Part shown: piece by piece, positions 1-7,880 of the stretch
Numbering within the stretch: the first letter of the stretch is position 1
Layout: each line of letters begins with the position of its first letter
Source: Lachnospiraceae bacterium
GTDB lineage: Bacteria; Bacillota; Clostridia; Lachnospirales; Lachnospiraceae
Assembly: GCA_013316825.1 (NCBI GenBank)
Contig: WSLY01000005.1
Span: 45,592-109,591, forward strand
Direction: 5' to 3'
DNA: 64,000 nt
Program-made: the position numbers and the translations under genes
The notes under the pieces: generated by a model
Databases searched by the model: none
What the model was told of the DNA's origin: nothing
Seen by the model: only the letters and a program-made list of their open reading frames with translations

Positions 1-837
1 AGCAGGGACTGGCTCAATATTGTCAAAAGTACGCAGGCAAAAAATAAGATTAACCAGTGGTTCAAGAATGAACTGAAGGAAGACAATATTTTAAAGGGCA
101 GGGAGCTTGTTACAAATTACTGCAAGGCGCGGAATCTGGTACTGTCCGACTTGACGAAGCCGGAGTATATGGAGGCAATTCAGCGCAAGTATGGATTTCA
201 GGACTGGGATGCTCTGCTGGCGGCAATCGGGCATGGCGCTTTAAAAGAGGGGCAGATTATCAATAAGCTTCTGGAATACTATGACCGTGACCACAAAAAG
301 GAGATGACGAACGAGGAAGTACTGGCTTCTATCGCGGAAAATGTGCAGATAAATAAGCTGCCGGCGATTAAGTCTAAAAGCGGCATCTCTGTAAAGGGTG
401 TCACAGATGTTTCCGTGCGTTTTTCTAAATGCTGTTCTCCGGTACCGGGGGATGAAATCATAGGCTTTGTTACAAGGGGAAGGGGCATCACCATTCACAG
501 GACGGACTGTGTCAATATTTTAAATCTTCCCGAAATCGAGCGGGTGAGGCTGATTGAAGCGGACTGGCAGGAGCCGGAGGAAGGCAGCGGCAGCGAGAAA
601 TACTTTGCGGAAATTGTCATATATGCCAATAACCGCAACGGGCTTTTGGCGGATATCTCGAAGGCATTGACGGAAAAGAATATTGATATTCTTTCCATGA
701 ACACGCGGACGAACAAGCAGGGTGTGGCAACTATGCAGACCTCTTTTGAAGTGGGAAGCAGGGAAGAATTAAACAGAGTGATTGACAAAATCAGGATGAT
801 AGAGAGCGTAGTGGATATTGAAAGGACGAGGGGCTGA
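1..837 (+). CDS. relA: Bifunctional (p)ppGpp synthetase/hydrolase, C-terminal part (5' truncated by window)
   Basis: This is the last 278 residues of a long Rel/SpoT protein; the frame is open from base 1, so the gene begins upstream. Visible first is the end of the TGS domain (DWLNIVKS about residue 4), then a helical region, then a conserved cysteine pair (KCCSPVPGDEI) and RGRGITIHR typical of the Rel zinc-finger/CC domain. A C-terminal ACT domain follows (about residues 195-275, NRNGLLADISKAL). In this family the part seen here is regulatory: it senses ribosome and tRNA state and controls (p)ppGpp synthesis and hydrolysis, whose catalytic domains lie outside the window. The stop codon overlaps the next start by one base (TGATG), indicating translational coupling. 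The symbol could equally be rel. Confidence 0.93.
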   Translation, partial: SRDWLNIVKSTQAKNKINQWFKNELKEDNILKGRELVTNYCKARNLVLSDLTKPEYMEAIQRKYGFQDWDALLAAIGHGALKEGQIINKLLEYYDRDHKKEMTNEEVLASIAENVQINKLPAIKSKSGISVKGVTDVSVRFSKCCSPVPGDEIIGFVTRGRGITIHRTDCVNILNLPEIERVRLIEADWQEPEEGSGSEKYFAEIVIYANNRNGLLADISKALTEKNIDILSMNTRTNKQGVATMQTSFEVGSREELNRVIDKIRMIESVVDIERTRG

Positions 838-1466
838 TGGCTGAGTTAAAAATAGGACGCATGGTAATTGGCGCATATGGTACAAACTGTTATATTGTCT
901 ACAGGGAGGGCGGCAAAGAGGCGATTGTGATAGACCCTGCAGACAGGGGAGAGCAGATTTATGAAACACTTGCAGGAAAGGGATATACGGTTTCTGCCAT
1001 TTTTGTGACGCACGGACATTTTGACCACATCTGGGGCACGAAGGCGCTGCGTGAGCTTTCCGGTGCGAAAATATATGCCCTTGGAGCAAGCGAGAAGCTT
1101 TGTGAGAATGACGGACTTAATGTTTCCCGACAGGCGGGCAGACCTTACACGGTGGTTCCGGACGTTTATGTGGAGGACGGGGAGGAAATCTGCATTGCAG
1201 ACATTACCTGTAAGGTGCTTGCCACACCGGGACACACGGCGGATAGCTGCTGCTACTATTTTGCAGAAGCAGGCTTTTTGGTCTGTGGAGATACCATATT
1301 TCAGGAGTCCGTGGGAAGGACGGACCTGCCCACCGGAAGCGGCGGTATGCTGGAACGTTCCGTTCGGGAAAAGATTTTTACGCTGCCGGATGCCACGCAG
1401 CTATACCCGGGACATGGGGACAGCACGACCGTGGAGCATGAAAAAAAATATAATCCGTTTTTCTAG
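837..1466 (+). CDS. MBL-fold metallohydrolase (glyoxalase II-like)
   Basis: This 209-residue protein has the metallo-beta-lactamase fold signature THGHFDH at residues 58-64, then ATPGHTADS near 130, CGDTIF near 150 and YPGHGDS near 190. These supply the usual His/Asp ligands of a dinuclear metal site. The size and motif set fit the hydroxyacylglutathione-hydrolase-like branch that commonly follows rel in Clostridia. The true substrate is unknown; the organism probably lacks glutathione, so a classical glyoxalase II role is only a family label. The start overlaps the rel stop by one base, so the two are co-translated. A hairpin terminator follows. Confidence 0.9.
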   Translation: MAELKIGRMVIGAYGTNCYIVYREGGKEAIVIDPADRGEQIYETLAGKGYTVSAIFVTHGHFDHIWGTKALRELSGAKIYALGASEKLCENDGLNVSRQAGRPYTVVPDVYVEDGEEICIADITCKVLATPGHTADSCCYYFAEAGFLVCGDTIFQESVGRTDLPTGSGGMLERSVREKIFTLPDATQLYPGHGDSTTVEHEKKYNPFF

Positions 1467-1507
1467 GAAAGAGCGCTTTTGATGTGAGGTGAAGCGTTGT
1501 TAAGAAG

Positions 1508-1544
1508 GAGCTGTTCACGAAGCAATTTGTGTGCAGCTCTTTTT
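1508..1544 (+). terminator. Intrinsic terminator after rel-MBL operon
   Basis: The outer stem is GAGCTG (1508-1513) with CAGCTC (1534-1539). A small internal loop separates it from an inner stem CACGAA/TTTGTG closed by a GCAA tetraloop. A T tract follows at 1540-1544. Confidence 0.8.
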
Positions 1545-1595
1545 GTGCAAAAATTTTGGGCCCAAAAGTATTTATCAATTATCAATATTTTTGTC

Positions 1596-1625
1596 TTGAC
1601 AATAGTGTATGTTGCACAGTATAAT
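1596..1625 (+). promoter_or_regulatory. Sigma-A promoter for padR operon
   Basis: TTGACA at 1596-1601 and TATAAT at 1620-1625 with an 18-bp spacer match the housekeeping consensus fully. The short arms ATGCA (1642-1646) and TGCAT (1657-1661) just downstream could be part of an operator for the PadR protein encoded next, but this is only a suggestion. Confidence 0.85.
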
Positions 1626-1719
1626 ATGAAACACAGGATACATGCACAATGACACTTGCATAATCACTGAGTTTCGCAATTACCTAATAGAAAAACAGAA
1701 CAAGGAAAGGAGGGCATAC

Positions 1720-2055
1720 ATGGGAGAAATCAATGAAATTCTGCAGGCACTGACGCAGGAGCTAAGGCGTGGAACCATCGTACTAAGCGTGTTAAGCCAG
1801 TTGGACAGTCCTGCATACGGGTACACACTGGTAAAAAACATGGAAGAAAAAGGCGTCAAAGTGGATACCAACACACTTTACCCGCTGCTTAGGAGATTGG
1901 AAAAGCAGGAAATACTGATAAGTGAGTGGGAAACGGACGGCAGTAAGCCGCGAAAGTATTATAAGAGGACTGCATTTGGTGATGCGGTGTACGAGAGTCT
2001 GCGCAGGCAGTGGGAGGAAATGACGGAGTGTATGCAGAAGCTGCTCTGCAATTAG
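1720..2055 (+). CDS. PadR family transcriptional regulator
   Basis: This 111-residue winged-helix regulator has the PadR signature: an N-terminal helix (QELRRGTIVLSVLSQL), YGYTLVKNMEEKGV, the recognition element NTLYPLLRRLEKQ, and the wing with KPRKYYKRT. The ATG at 1720 was chosen because AAAGGAGG lies 7-13 bases upstream and the protein then starts at the family's usual place; an in-frame upstream ATG at 1642 lacks a good ribosome binding site. PadR proteins usually repress their own operon and are released by ligand binding. The next gene is a HAAS-domain membrane protein, a very common PadR partner. The pair probably senses envelope conditions, but that is inference. Confidence 0.92.
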   Translation: MGEINEILQALTQELRRGTIVLSVLSQLDSPAYGYTLVKNMEEKGVKVDTNTLYPLLRRLEKQEILISEWETDGSKPRKYYKRTAFGDAVYESLRRQWEEMTECMQKLLCN

Positions 2056-2107
2056 AAAAAAGGAAAGAAAGACAGATTGCCGATTGGACGGAGGAAAGCG
2101 AGGAAAT

Positions 2108-3175
2108 ATGGAAAACAATCTGATTGAGAGATATTTATATGATGTAGTGCGTAGGCTGCCGGAAAAGCAGCGAAAAGATATTGAGGAGGAGCTGAGAACC
2201 CTGATTGAGGATATGCTGGAAGAGAGGCAGAAAGACAGGGGAACGGAAGAGGTCAAAGCGGTGCTTTCCGAGCTGGGAGAGCCTGCGAAGCTGGCGATGA
2301 AATATAGAGGAGAAGAGGCGCATCTGATAGGCGGGGAATATTACCCGATTTACTGCCAGATTTTAAAATTGGTTTTAATTTGCGTCGGAGTGGGGGTGGC
2401 AATCTCCGCAGTGGTACATTTGGTTGTGCAGCTTCCCGCACAGGGCGGGGGAATGAACGGTGTGGTGAATAGCGTAGTAGACGGTTTTATCTCTCTGGGA
2501 AGTCTGCCGGAAGCTCTGCTGTCTGCATTTGGACTTGTGACACTTGTGTTTTTTGTCATGGAAAGGAATCAGGTAAAGCTGCAGAAAAAAGAGCCGTGGA
2601 GTTTAGAGAAGCTTACGCAGATACCCAGTGCAAAGGCGGTGATACCAAAAAGTGACAGCGTTGTCGGCGTGTTTTTTGGCGTCTTGATTATGGTGATATT
2701 TATCGCTCTGCCGGAGTGTATCGGCTACTGGGGTAAAAATGCCGACGGAGAACTGGTGGCAGTTTCCGTTTTCAATCTGTCTATATGGAGCAAAGTGATT
2801 CCACTGTTTGTCATCAGCTTTTCGGCAGGTGTAGTGGATGATTTGGTGAAGCTGGCAGTTGGGCATTACAACAGGACGGTTATGTATGTCAGCATTGTCT
2901 GCAGCCTGATAAGTGTGGCGGCAGTCACCATTTGTCTGAAAGGCTATGAAATTTTCAATTTGCATTTTGCGGAGGAATTATCTGCCATAACAGGCGAGAC
3001 ATTTTCTGCAAAGTATGATATACTAACACATTGGCAGTCGGGAATCGCCAGCAGGGTATTGCCCAATTTCCTGCTTGCAGTAATTGTGCTGATAACGCTG
3101 CTTGAGCTGGCGGTAACCGTGTACCGGACCTTACGATATGGACAGAAAGGAAAAGAAGCATCATGTTTGCAGTAG
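2108..3175 (+). CDS. HAAS-domain (DUF1700-like) membrane protein
   Basis: A 355-residue protein. The first ~85 residues form a soluble helical region (YLYDVVRRLPEKQRKDIEEE...) matching the HAAS/DUF1700 signalling domain that often sits beside PadR regulators. About six hydrophobic segments follow (near residues 90-110, 135-155, 195-215, 235-255, 260-285 and 320-345), so it is an integral membrane protein. The ATG at 2108 is preferred over an upstream TTG at 2084 because GGAGG and GAGG purine runs lie between them. The end overlaps hemZ by 13 bases. The role is unknown; with PadR it may be a membrane-coupled regulatory pair. Confidence 0.75.
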   Translation: MENNLIERYLYDVVRRLPEKQRKDIEEELRTLIEDMLEERQKDRGTEEVKAVLSELGEPAKLAMKYRGEEAHLIGGEYYPIYCQILKLVLICVGVGVAISAVVHLVVQLPAQGGGMNGVVNSVVDGFISLGSLPEALLSAFGLVTLVFFVMERNQVKLQKKEPWSLEKLTQIPSAKAVIPKSDSVVGVFFGVLIMVIFIALPECIGYWGKNADGELVAVSVFNLSIWSKVIPLFVISFSAGVVDDLVKLAVGHYNRTVMYVSIVCSLISVAAVTICLKGYEIFNLHFAEELSAITGETFSAKYDILTHWQSGIASRVLPNFLLAVIVLITLLELAVTVYRTLRYGQKGKEASCLQ

Positions 3176-4674
3176 AAGTCGGGGAGAGCAGATTTGAATA
3201 TGATGTACAGGCACTTGTAAAGGCGTTTTACCCACAGGAAAATGTGCGGGTTATCACACCGGACATAGGACGGGAAAAGCGTGAGGAGGCAGAGAAATCA
3301 CTGCGGCTGAAAATTGAATTGCATCAAAAAGGCGCAAGTCTGTTCTTTTTGAAGCCGGCGCCGACAGACGAGGTAAAAAGGAACGGGGAGCAGGCGGTGG
3401 ACAAAAGCTATGTCTGGAATGCCGAAGCGGAGGCGGAAGGAACAGAGAGCAAGGCATATAAGACAGAATTTAAACGCTTTTTCTATCATGCGCTTGTCGA
3501 TTACACGCAGAAAACGCTTCCTTGGGGAAGCCTTACAGGAATCCGTCCCACGAAAATTGCCATGGGGCTTTTAGAGGAAGGTGCGAGTGGGGAGGAAGTT
3601 ATCTCTTTTTTGCAGGATACTTATTTTGTAAGCAGCCGCAAGGCTGCGCTCAGCGTGGAAATCGCACAGCGGGAAAAGGAGCTGCTTTCCCGCATACACC
3701 CTGAGGACGGCTATAGTCTCTATATTGGGATTCCTTTTTGTCCAACGACCTGCCTGTACTGCTCTTTTACGTCCTATCCCCTGTGTAAGTTTGAGCGGAT
3801 GGTAGAAGCCTATATAGACTGTCTGATAAAAGAGCTGCAGTTTGTGGGCGAGGCGTATAAGAACAGGGTATTGGACAGTGTATATATTGGCGGCGGGACG
3901 CCGACAACGCTGGAGCCCGCGCAGCTTGACAGGCTGCTTGCGGCACTTCGGGCAAACTTTGATTTTGGTACTGTACAGGAATTTACCGTGGAAGCAGGCA
4001 GAGCGGACAGCATCACAAAAGAGAAGCTTGACGTGTTAAAGAAGCATGGCGTGGGGCGTATCAGCATTAATCCGCAGACCATGAACGGAGAGACGTTGAA
4101 GCTGATAGGCAGACAGGCGACGCCTGAGCAGGTGCGGGAAGCCTTTGCCATGGCGCGTGCTGTGGGCGGTTTTCATATCAATATGGATATTATTCTGGGG
4201 CTTCCGAACGAGGGAGAAGCAGATGTGACGCATACCATAGAAGAAATTGCAGCGATGAAGCCGGATTCCCTTACGGTGCATTCCCTTGCCATAAAGCGTG
4301 CCTCTCAGCTAAGTAAATGGATTGAGGAAAATGGTATGGAAACCTTGAAAAATACCGACAGAACCATGGAGATTGCGGCGCAGGGAGCGGAGAAGCTTGG
4401 CATGCATCCGTATTACCTTTACCGCCAGAAAAATATGTCCGGTAATTTTGAAAATGTGGGATACGCCACAGAGGGGAAGGAAGGTCTTTACAATATTCTG
4501 ATAATGGAGGAGAAGCAGACGATTGTTGCCTGCGGCGCAGGCAGTATTACCAAAATGGTATACCCTGACGGGCGCATCGAGCGGTGCGAGGATGTCAAGG
4601 ATGTGGCTCTTTATATAGAAAAAATTGACGAAATGATTGCGCGGAAGCGGGGATTTTTGAAGTATGGTGAATAA
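3163..4674 (+). CDS. hemZ: HemZ-like radical SAM oxidoreductase
   Basis: This 503-residue radical SAM protein has the cluster motif CPTTCLYC, with cysteines at residues 193, 197 and 200, followed by the GGGTPTTL glycine-rich SAM contact near 245 and a C-terminal HemN-like region. The ~180-residue N-terminal extension (including WGSLTGIRPTKI) is the hallmark of the HemZ branch. HemZ is annotated as an oxygen-independent coproporphyrinogen III dehydrogenase. No other heme gene is visible in this window, and many Lachnospiraceae lack a full pathway, so the true substrate may differ. It overlaps the HAAS gene by 13 bases and the next gene by 11, so the genes are tightly coupled. Confidence 0.9.
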   Translation: MFAVEVGESRFEYDVQALVKAFYPQENVRVITPDIGREKREEAEKSLRLKIELHQKGASLFFLKPAPTDEVKRNGEQAVDKSYVWNAEAEAEGTESKAYKTEFKRFFYHALVDYTQKTLPWGSLTGIRPTKIAMGLLEEGASGEEVISFLQDTYFVSSRKAALSVEIAQREKELLSRIHPEDGYSLYIGIPFCPTTCLYCSFTSYPLCKFERMVEAYIDCLIKELQFVGEAYKNRVLDSVYIGGGTPTTLEPAQLDRLLAALRANFDFGTVQEFTVEAGRADSITKEKLDVLKKHGVGRISINPQTMNGETLKLIGRQATPEQVREAFAMARAVGGFHINMDIILGLPNEGEADVTHTIEEIAAMKPDSLTVHSLAIKRASQLSKWIEENGMETLKNTDRTMEIAAQGAEKLGMHPYYLYRQKNMSGNFENVGYATEGKEGLYNILIMEEKQTIVACGAGSITKMVYPDGRIERCEDVKDVALYIEKIDEMIARKRGFLKYGE

Positions 4675-6451
4675 CAAAATGCAATGCCGGTATTTGAAAT
4701 GGTTCATAAGCAGCTTTTTTATATCGTTTGCGCTTATGCGGCTGACAGGGATGGCAGCCAATCATCCTGTCTCCATCATAATATTTATTGTGGGATTCTA
4801 CGTACTCTCTGTGTTAAACGGCGATAATGTGCAGAGCCGTATCCAAAAAAGAGATACCTTGATTGCGGCAATTCTTGGGGTTATATTCTGCGGGCTTACC
4901 CTTGCCGCACGGTATGGGACGATAACGGGCGCTTTGACGAGCGGGCTGTTTTGTGCGATTGTGCTGTCTGCCACAAGTATCGGACTTTTTCTGATGTATT
5001 TCTTTTTTTCGATATGGTTCTTACAGGCTGCGGGAGGGCTGCACATTGCAGAGCGCATAGAATCGTCCCGGCGGCTGGGGCTGTTTGCTTTTGTTTTGTG
5101 TATCCTATGCTGGTTTGCCTATTTCCTGTATGAATACCCGGGCGTTATGACCCCTGACAGTGTCAATCAGTTCGCACAGGTTATCGGCGCCTATGAGCTT
5201 AGCAATCACCACTCTATCGTGCACACGGCGCTTATCGGGTTCTTTTACCGGATTGGTTTTTCTTTGACACAGGATGCGCATTTCGGACTTGCGCTTTATA
5301 CGCTTGCGCAAATGTTTTTTATGGCATTTGTTGTGGCATACGTCGTGAAGACACTGCAGAAGGCAGGCGTTAAGCCTTTTCTTATTCTCATGGCGATTTT
5401 GTTTTATGCGCTTACGCCATACAACGGAATATATGCGGTGACTATGTGGAAAGACGTTCCGTTTGCAGGCTGCTTTACATTATTTTTGGCGGCGTTGATG
5501 CGTTTCCTTTTGTGTGGAAAAGATGCAGGGGTGCCCCTTGTGCCGAAGCTTGGACGGAAAGAATATGTCTCTATTGTACTTCCCTATGTTTTTGCAGGCG
5601 TTATGCTTTGCCTGCTGCGGACGAACGGCTGGTATGCTTTTTTGGCATCCTTGCCATTTATCTTGTATGTATATCGAAAAAGCTGGAAGGTTATGGTTCC
5701 TGTCCATGGGATTATATTGCTGCTTGTACTTCTGGTAAAGTATCCTGTGATGCAGATTTATGATATTAAGCAGGCAGATTTCGTAGAATCCTTGTCTATT
5801 CCCATACAGCAGATTGCACGTGTGGCTGCATATGGTGAAAAAATGAGTGATGAGCAGGCGGCTTTTGTGAAAAATATCATGGACATGGACAAAGCTGCAG
5901 AGGCTTACCGTCCGGATGTTTCTGACGGGATAAAAAATCTGATACGTGAAAGCGGCATGGATTATTTGGAGTCTCATAAAGGCGATTTTTTCAGGCATTG
6001 GTTATTATTAGGCTTTGCGCATCCCAAAACCTATCTGGATGCCTTCGTGGAACAGACAATTGGTTTCTGGTATCCTGATACGGCTTATGAGGTTGGGCTT
6101 GCAGACGGGATTTATCCCAATGATTTTGGACTTAAATGGAGGCCTCTTTTGCGGGGAAATGCGGTGGTTAAAGTGAGAGAAATCCTTTTTAAACTGCATA
6201 CGCTGATTCCGCTTTACGGGATGCTGTGGAGTATGGGATTTATGTTGTGGGTGCTGATTTTGACGATTGCGCTTAGCATTCGGGGGAAGCTTGCTGCCAA
6301 TGCGCTGGTTGGAATACCGCTGCTTTTCCTGATGCTGACCCTTATTGTGGCAACGCCCGTCGCCACGGAATTTCGGTATGCCTATGCGTTGTTTTTTGGA
6401 ATGCCGCTGTTCTTGACAGCGCCGTTTGTCAGGGGAAGGAACGAAGCGTGA
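4664..6451 (+). CDS. Large polytopic membrane protein, DUF6020-like
   Basis: A 595-residue protein with roughly 12-14 hydrophobic segments spread over its length and a hydrophilic stretch near residues 385-470. Landmarks are YEYPGVMTPDSVNQ near residue 160, NHHSIVHT near 185, TMWKDVPFAG near 265 and LLRTNGWYAF near 315. These resemble the DUF6020 family, whose topology recalls GT-C glycosyltransferases, so a role in envelope polysaccharide modification is conceivable but unproven. The start at 4664 lies inside hemZ; an alternative ATG at 4679 would shorten it by five residues. A new promoter follows for hisS, so this gene probably ends the operon begun by padR. Confidence 0.7.
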   Translation: MVNNKMQCRYLKWFISSFFISFALMRLTGMAANHPVSIIIFIVGFYVLSVLNGDNVQSRIQKRDTLIAAILGVIFCGLTLAARYGTITGALTSGLFCAIVLSATSIGLFLMYFFFSIWFLQAAGGLHIAERIESSRRLGLFAFVLCILCWFAYFLYEYPGVMTPDSVNQFAQVIGAYELSNHHSIVHTALIGFFYRIGFSLTQDAHFGLALYTLAQMFFMAFVVAYVVKTLQKAGVKPFLILMAILFYALTPYNGIYAVTMWKDVPFAGCFTLFLAALMRFLLCGKDAGVPLVPKLGRKEYVSIVLPYVFAGVMLCLLRTNGWYAFLASLPFILYVYRKSWKVMVPVHGIILLLVLLVKYPVMQIYDIKQADFVESLSIPIQQIARVAAYGEKMSDEQAAFVKNIMDMDKAAEAYRPDVSDGIKNLIRESGMDYLESHKGDFFRHWLLLGFAHPKTYLDAFVEQTIGFWYPDTAYEVGLADGIYPNDFGLKWRPLLRGNAVVKVREILFKLHTLIPLYGMLWSMGFMLWVLILTIALSIRGKLAANALVGIPLLFLMLTLIVATPVATEFRYAYALFFGMPLFLTAPFVRGRNEA

Positions 6452-6473
6452 AACAGAGCAGCATATTTTATGC

Positions 6474-6502
6474 TTGAAATAACGGCGCAATCAGTGTAAA
6501 AT
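6474..6502 (+). promoter_or_regulatory. Sigma-A-type promoter for hisS-aspS
   Basis: TTGAAA at 6474-6479 and TAAAAT at 6497-6502 with a 17-bp spacer. The resulting ~75-nt leader contains a possible 7-bp stem, CGCGCAG (6521-6527) with CTGCGCG (6561-6567), just before the ribosome binding site. No T-box sequence is present. Confidence 0.65.
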
Positions 6503-6584
6503 CTTGTAAGAAAAGAAAGGCGCGCAGAAAGGCTTTGCCCAGAATTGGAGAAGCGGTTACCTGCGCGGCGGAATGAGAGGATAT

Positions 6585-7838
6585 ATGGCACTGAAAAAGA
6601 AGCCGTTTAACGGCATGAGGGATATTCTGCCCGCAGAGATGCAAATCAGGGATTATGTGACAGGCGTAATAAAGGATACCTACAAAAGCTTTGGTTTTAC
6701 GCCCATGGAGACGCCCTGTGTGGAGGATATCGGCAATTTAAGCAGTAAACAGGGCGGAGAAAATGAAAAACTGATATTTAAGATTTTGAAGCGTGGTGAG
6801 AAACTAAAGCTTGCGGAAGCGGAGAGTGAGAATGATTTGACGGACAGCGGGCTGCGTTATGATTTGACAGTGCCCTTGGTCCGTTTTTATTCCAACAACG
6901 CGGCGAATCTGCCAAGTCCTTTTAAAGCGCTGCAGATGGGAAACGTATGGCGGGCGGACAGGCCGCAGAGAGGGCGTTACCGCCAGTTTATGCAGTGCGA
7001 CATTGATATTTTAGGAGAGGCGTCCAATCTTGCTGAGATAGAGTTGATATTGGCGACCACTGCGACTTTAGGCAGACTGGGCTTTTCCGGTTTTCAGATT
7101 CGGATAAATGACAGGCGGATATTAAAGGCAATGGCAGCGTACGCGGGCTTTGCCGAAGAAGCTTACGACAGCATATTTATTACGTTGGACAAAATGGATA
7201 AAATCGGCATGGACGGCGTGAAGGAGGAGCTGCTGCAGGACGGATATCCTGCGGCGGTCTGTGAAAAATACCTTGCCCTGTTTGAAAAGGTAAGGACGAA
7301 TGGTGCCGTATGCCTGCAGGATATGCTGGGAGATTATCTGGAAAAAGAGGTTATGGATTCCTTTGCGGAAATCATGGACAGCGTCAATGCCAATAAAGAA
7401 GATACGTTTGAGCTGGTCTTTGACCCCACGCTGGTGCGTGGCATGGGCTATTATACCGGTACGATTTTTGAGATTGCCATGCCGGAATTTGGCGGAAGCT
7501 GCGGCGGCGGCGGAAGATACGATAAGATGGTGGGCAGGTTTACGGGCAGCGATGTACCCGCCTGCGGTTTTTCCATCGGATTTGAGCGAATTATCCTGCT
7601 GCTCATGGAAAAAGGCTTCAAGGTGCCGGCCGCACATAAGAAAAGTGCATTTCTGATTGAAAAGGGCGTTGACGGCGACAGGCTGAATGCAGTGATTGCA
7701 GAGGCGAACGCGGAGCGGGAAAAAGGCAGGCAGGTGCTTATGGTCCGTATGAATAAAAACAAGAAATTCCAAAAAGAGCAGCTTATGGCGGAGGGCTATG
7801 AGGAATTGAAAGAGTTCTATAAAAATCCGTTAAAATAA
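6585..7838 (+). CDS. hisS: Histidyl-tRNA synthetase
   Basis: A 417-residue class II synthetase that charges tRNA-His with histidine in the cytoplasm. It opens with the HisRS start KPFNGMRDILP; YDLTVPLVRF is near residue 95; motif 2 is QMGNVWRADRPQRGRYRQF; the HisA histidine-contact signature RGMGYYTGTIFE appears near 285, and GGRYDKM near 310. The C-terminal anticodon-binding domain looks short but present. The ATG at 6585 was selected because it gives the conserved N terminus and has GAGAGG just upstream; an ATG 12 bases earlier is less likely. It is followed after 42 bases by aspS, a common Firmicutes pairing. Confidence 0.96.
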   Translation: MALKKKPFNGMRDILPAEMQIRDYVTGVIKDTYKSFGFTPMETPCVEDIGNLSSKQGGENEKLIFKILKRGEKLKLAEAESENDLTDSGLRYDLTVPLVRFYSNNAANLPSPFKALQMGNVWRADRPQRGRYRQFMQCDIDILGEASNLAEIELILATTATLGRLGFSGFQIRINDRRILKAMAAYAGFAEEAYDSIFITLDKMDKIGMDGVKEELLQDGYPAAVCEKYLALFEKVRTNGAVCLQDMLGDYLEKEVMDSFAEIMDSVNANKEDTFELVFDPTLVRGMGYYTGTIFEIAMPEFGGSCGGGGRYDKMVGRFTGSDVPACGFSIGFERIILLLMEKGFKVPAAHKKSAFLIEKGVDGDRLNAVIAEANAEREKGRQVLMVRMNKNKKFQKEQLMAEGYEELKEFYKNPLK

Positions 7839-7880
7839 GGCGACAGCAGAGGTTCGTGAAAGCGGGCAGGGAGGTATTAT

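Noticed and set aside
1021..1482. 153-codon plus-strand ORF inside the MBL hydrolase gene
   Set aside because: Frame-shifted shadow of a well-supported gene; no ribosome binding site and Arg/Cys-rich composition typical of an out-of-frame reading.
6503..6584. T-box riboswitch upstream of hisS
   Set aside because: The leader is under 80 nt and has no T-box consensus, Stem I or specifier loop.
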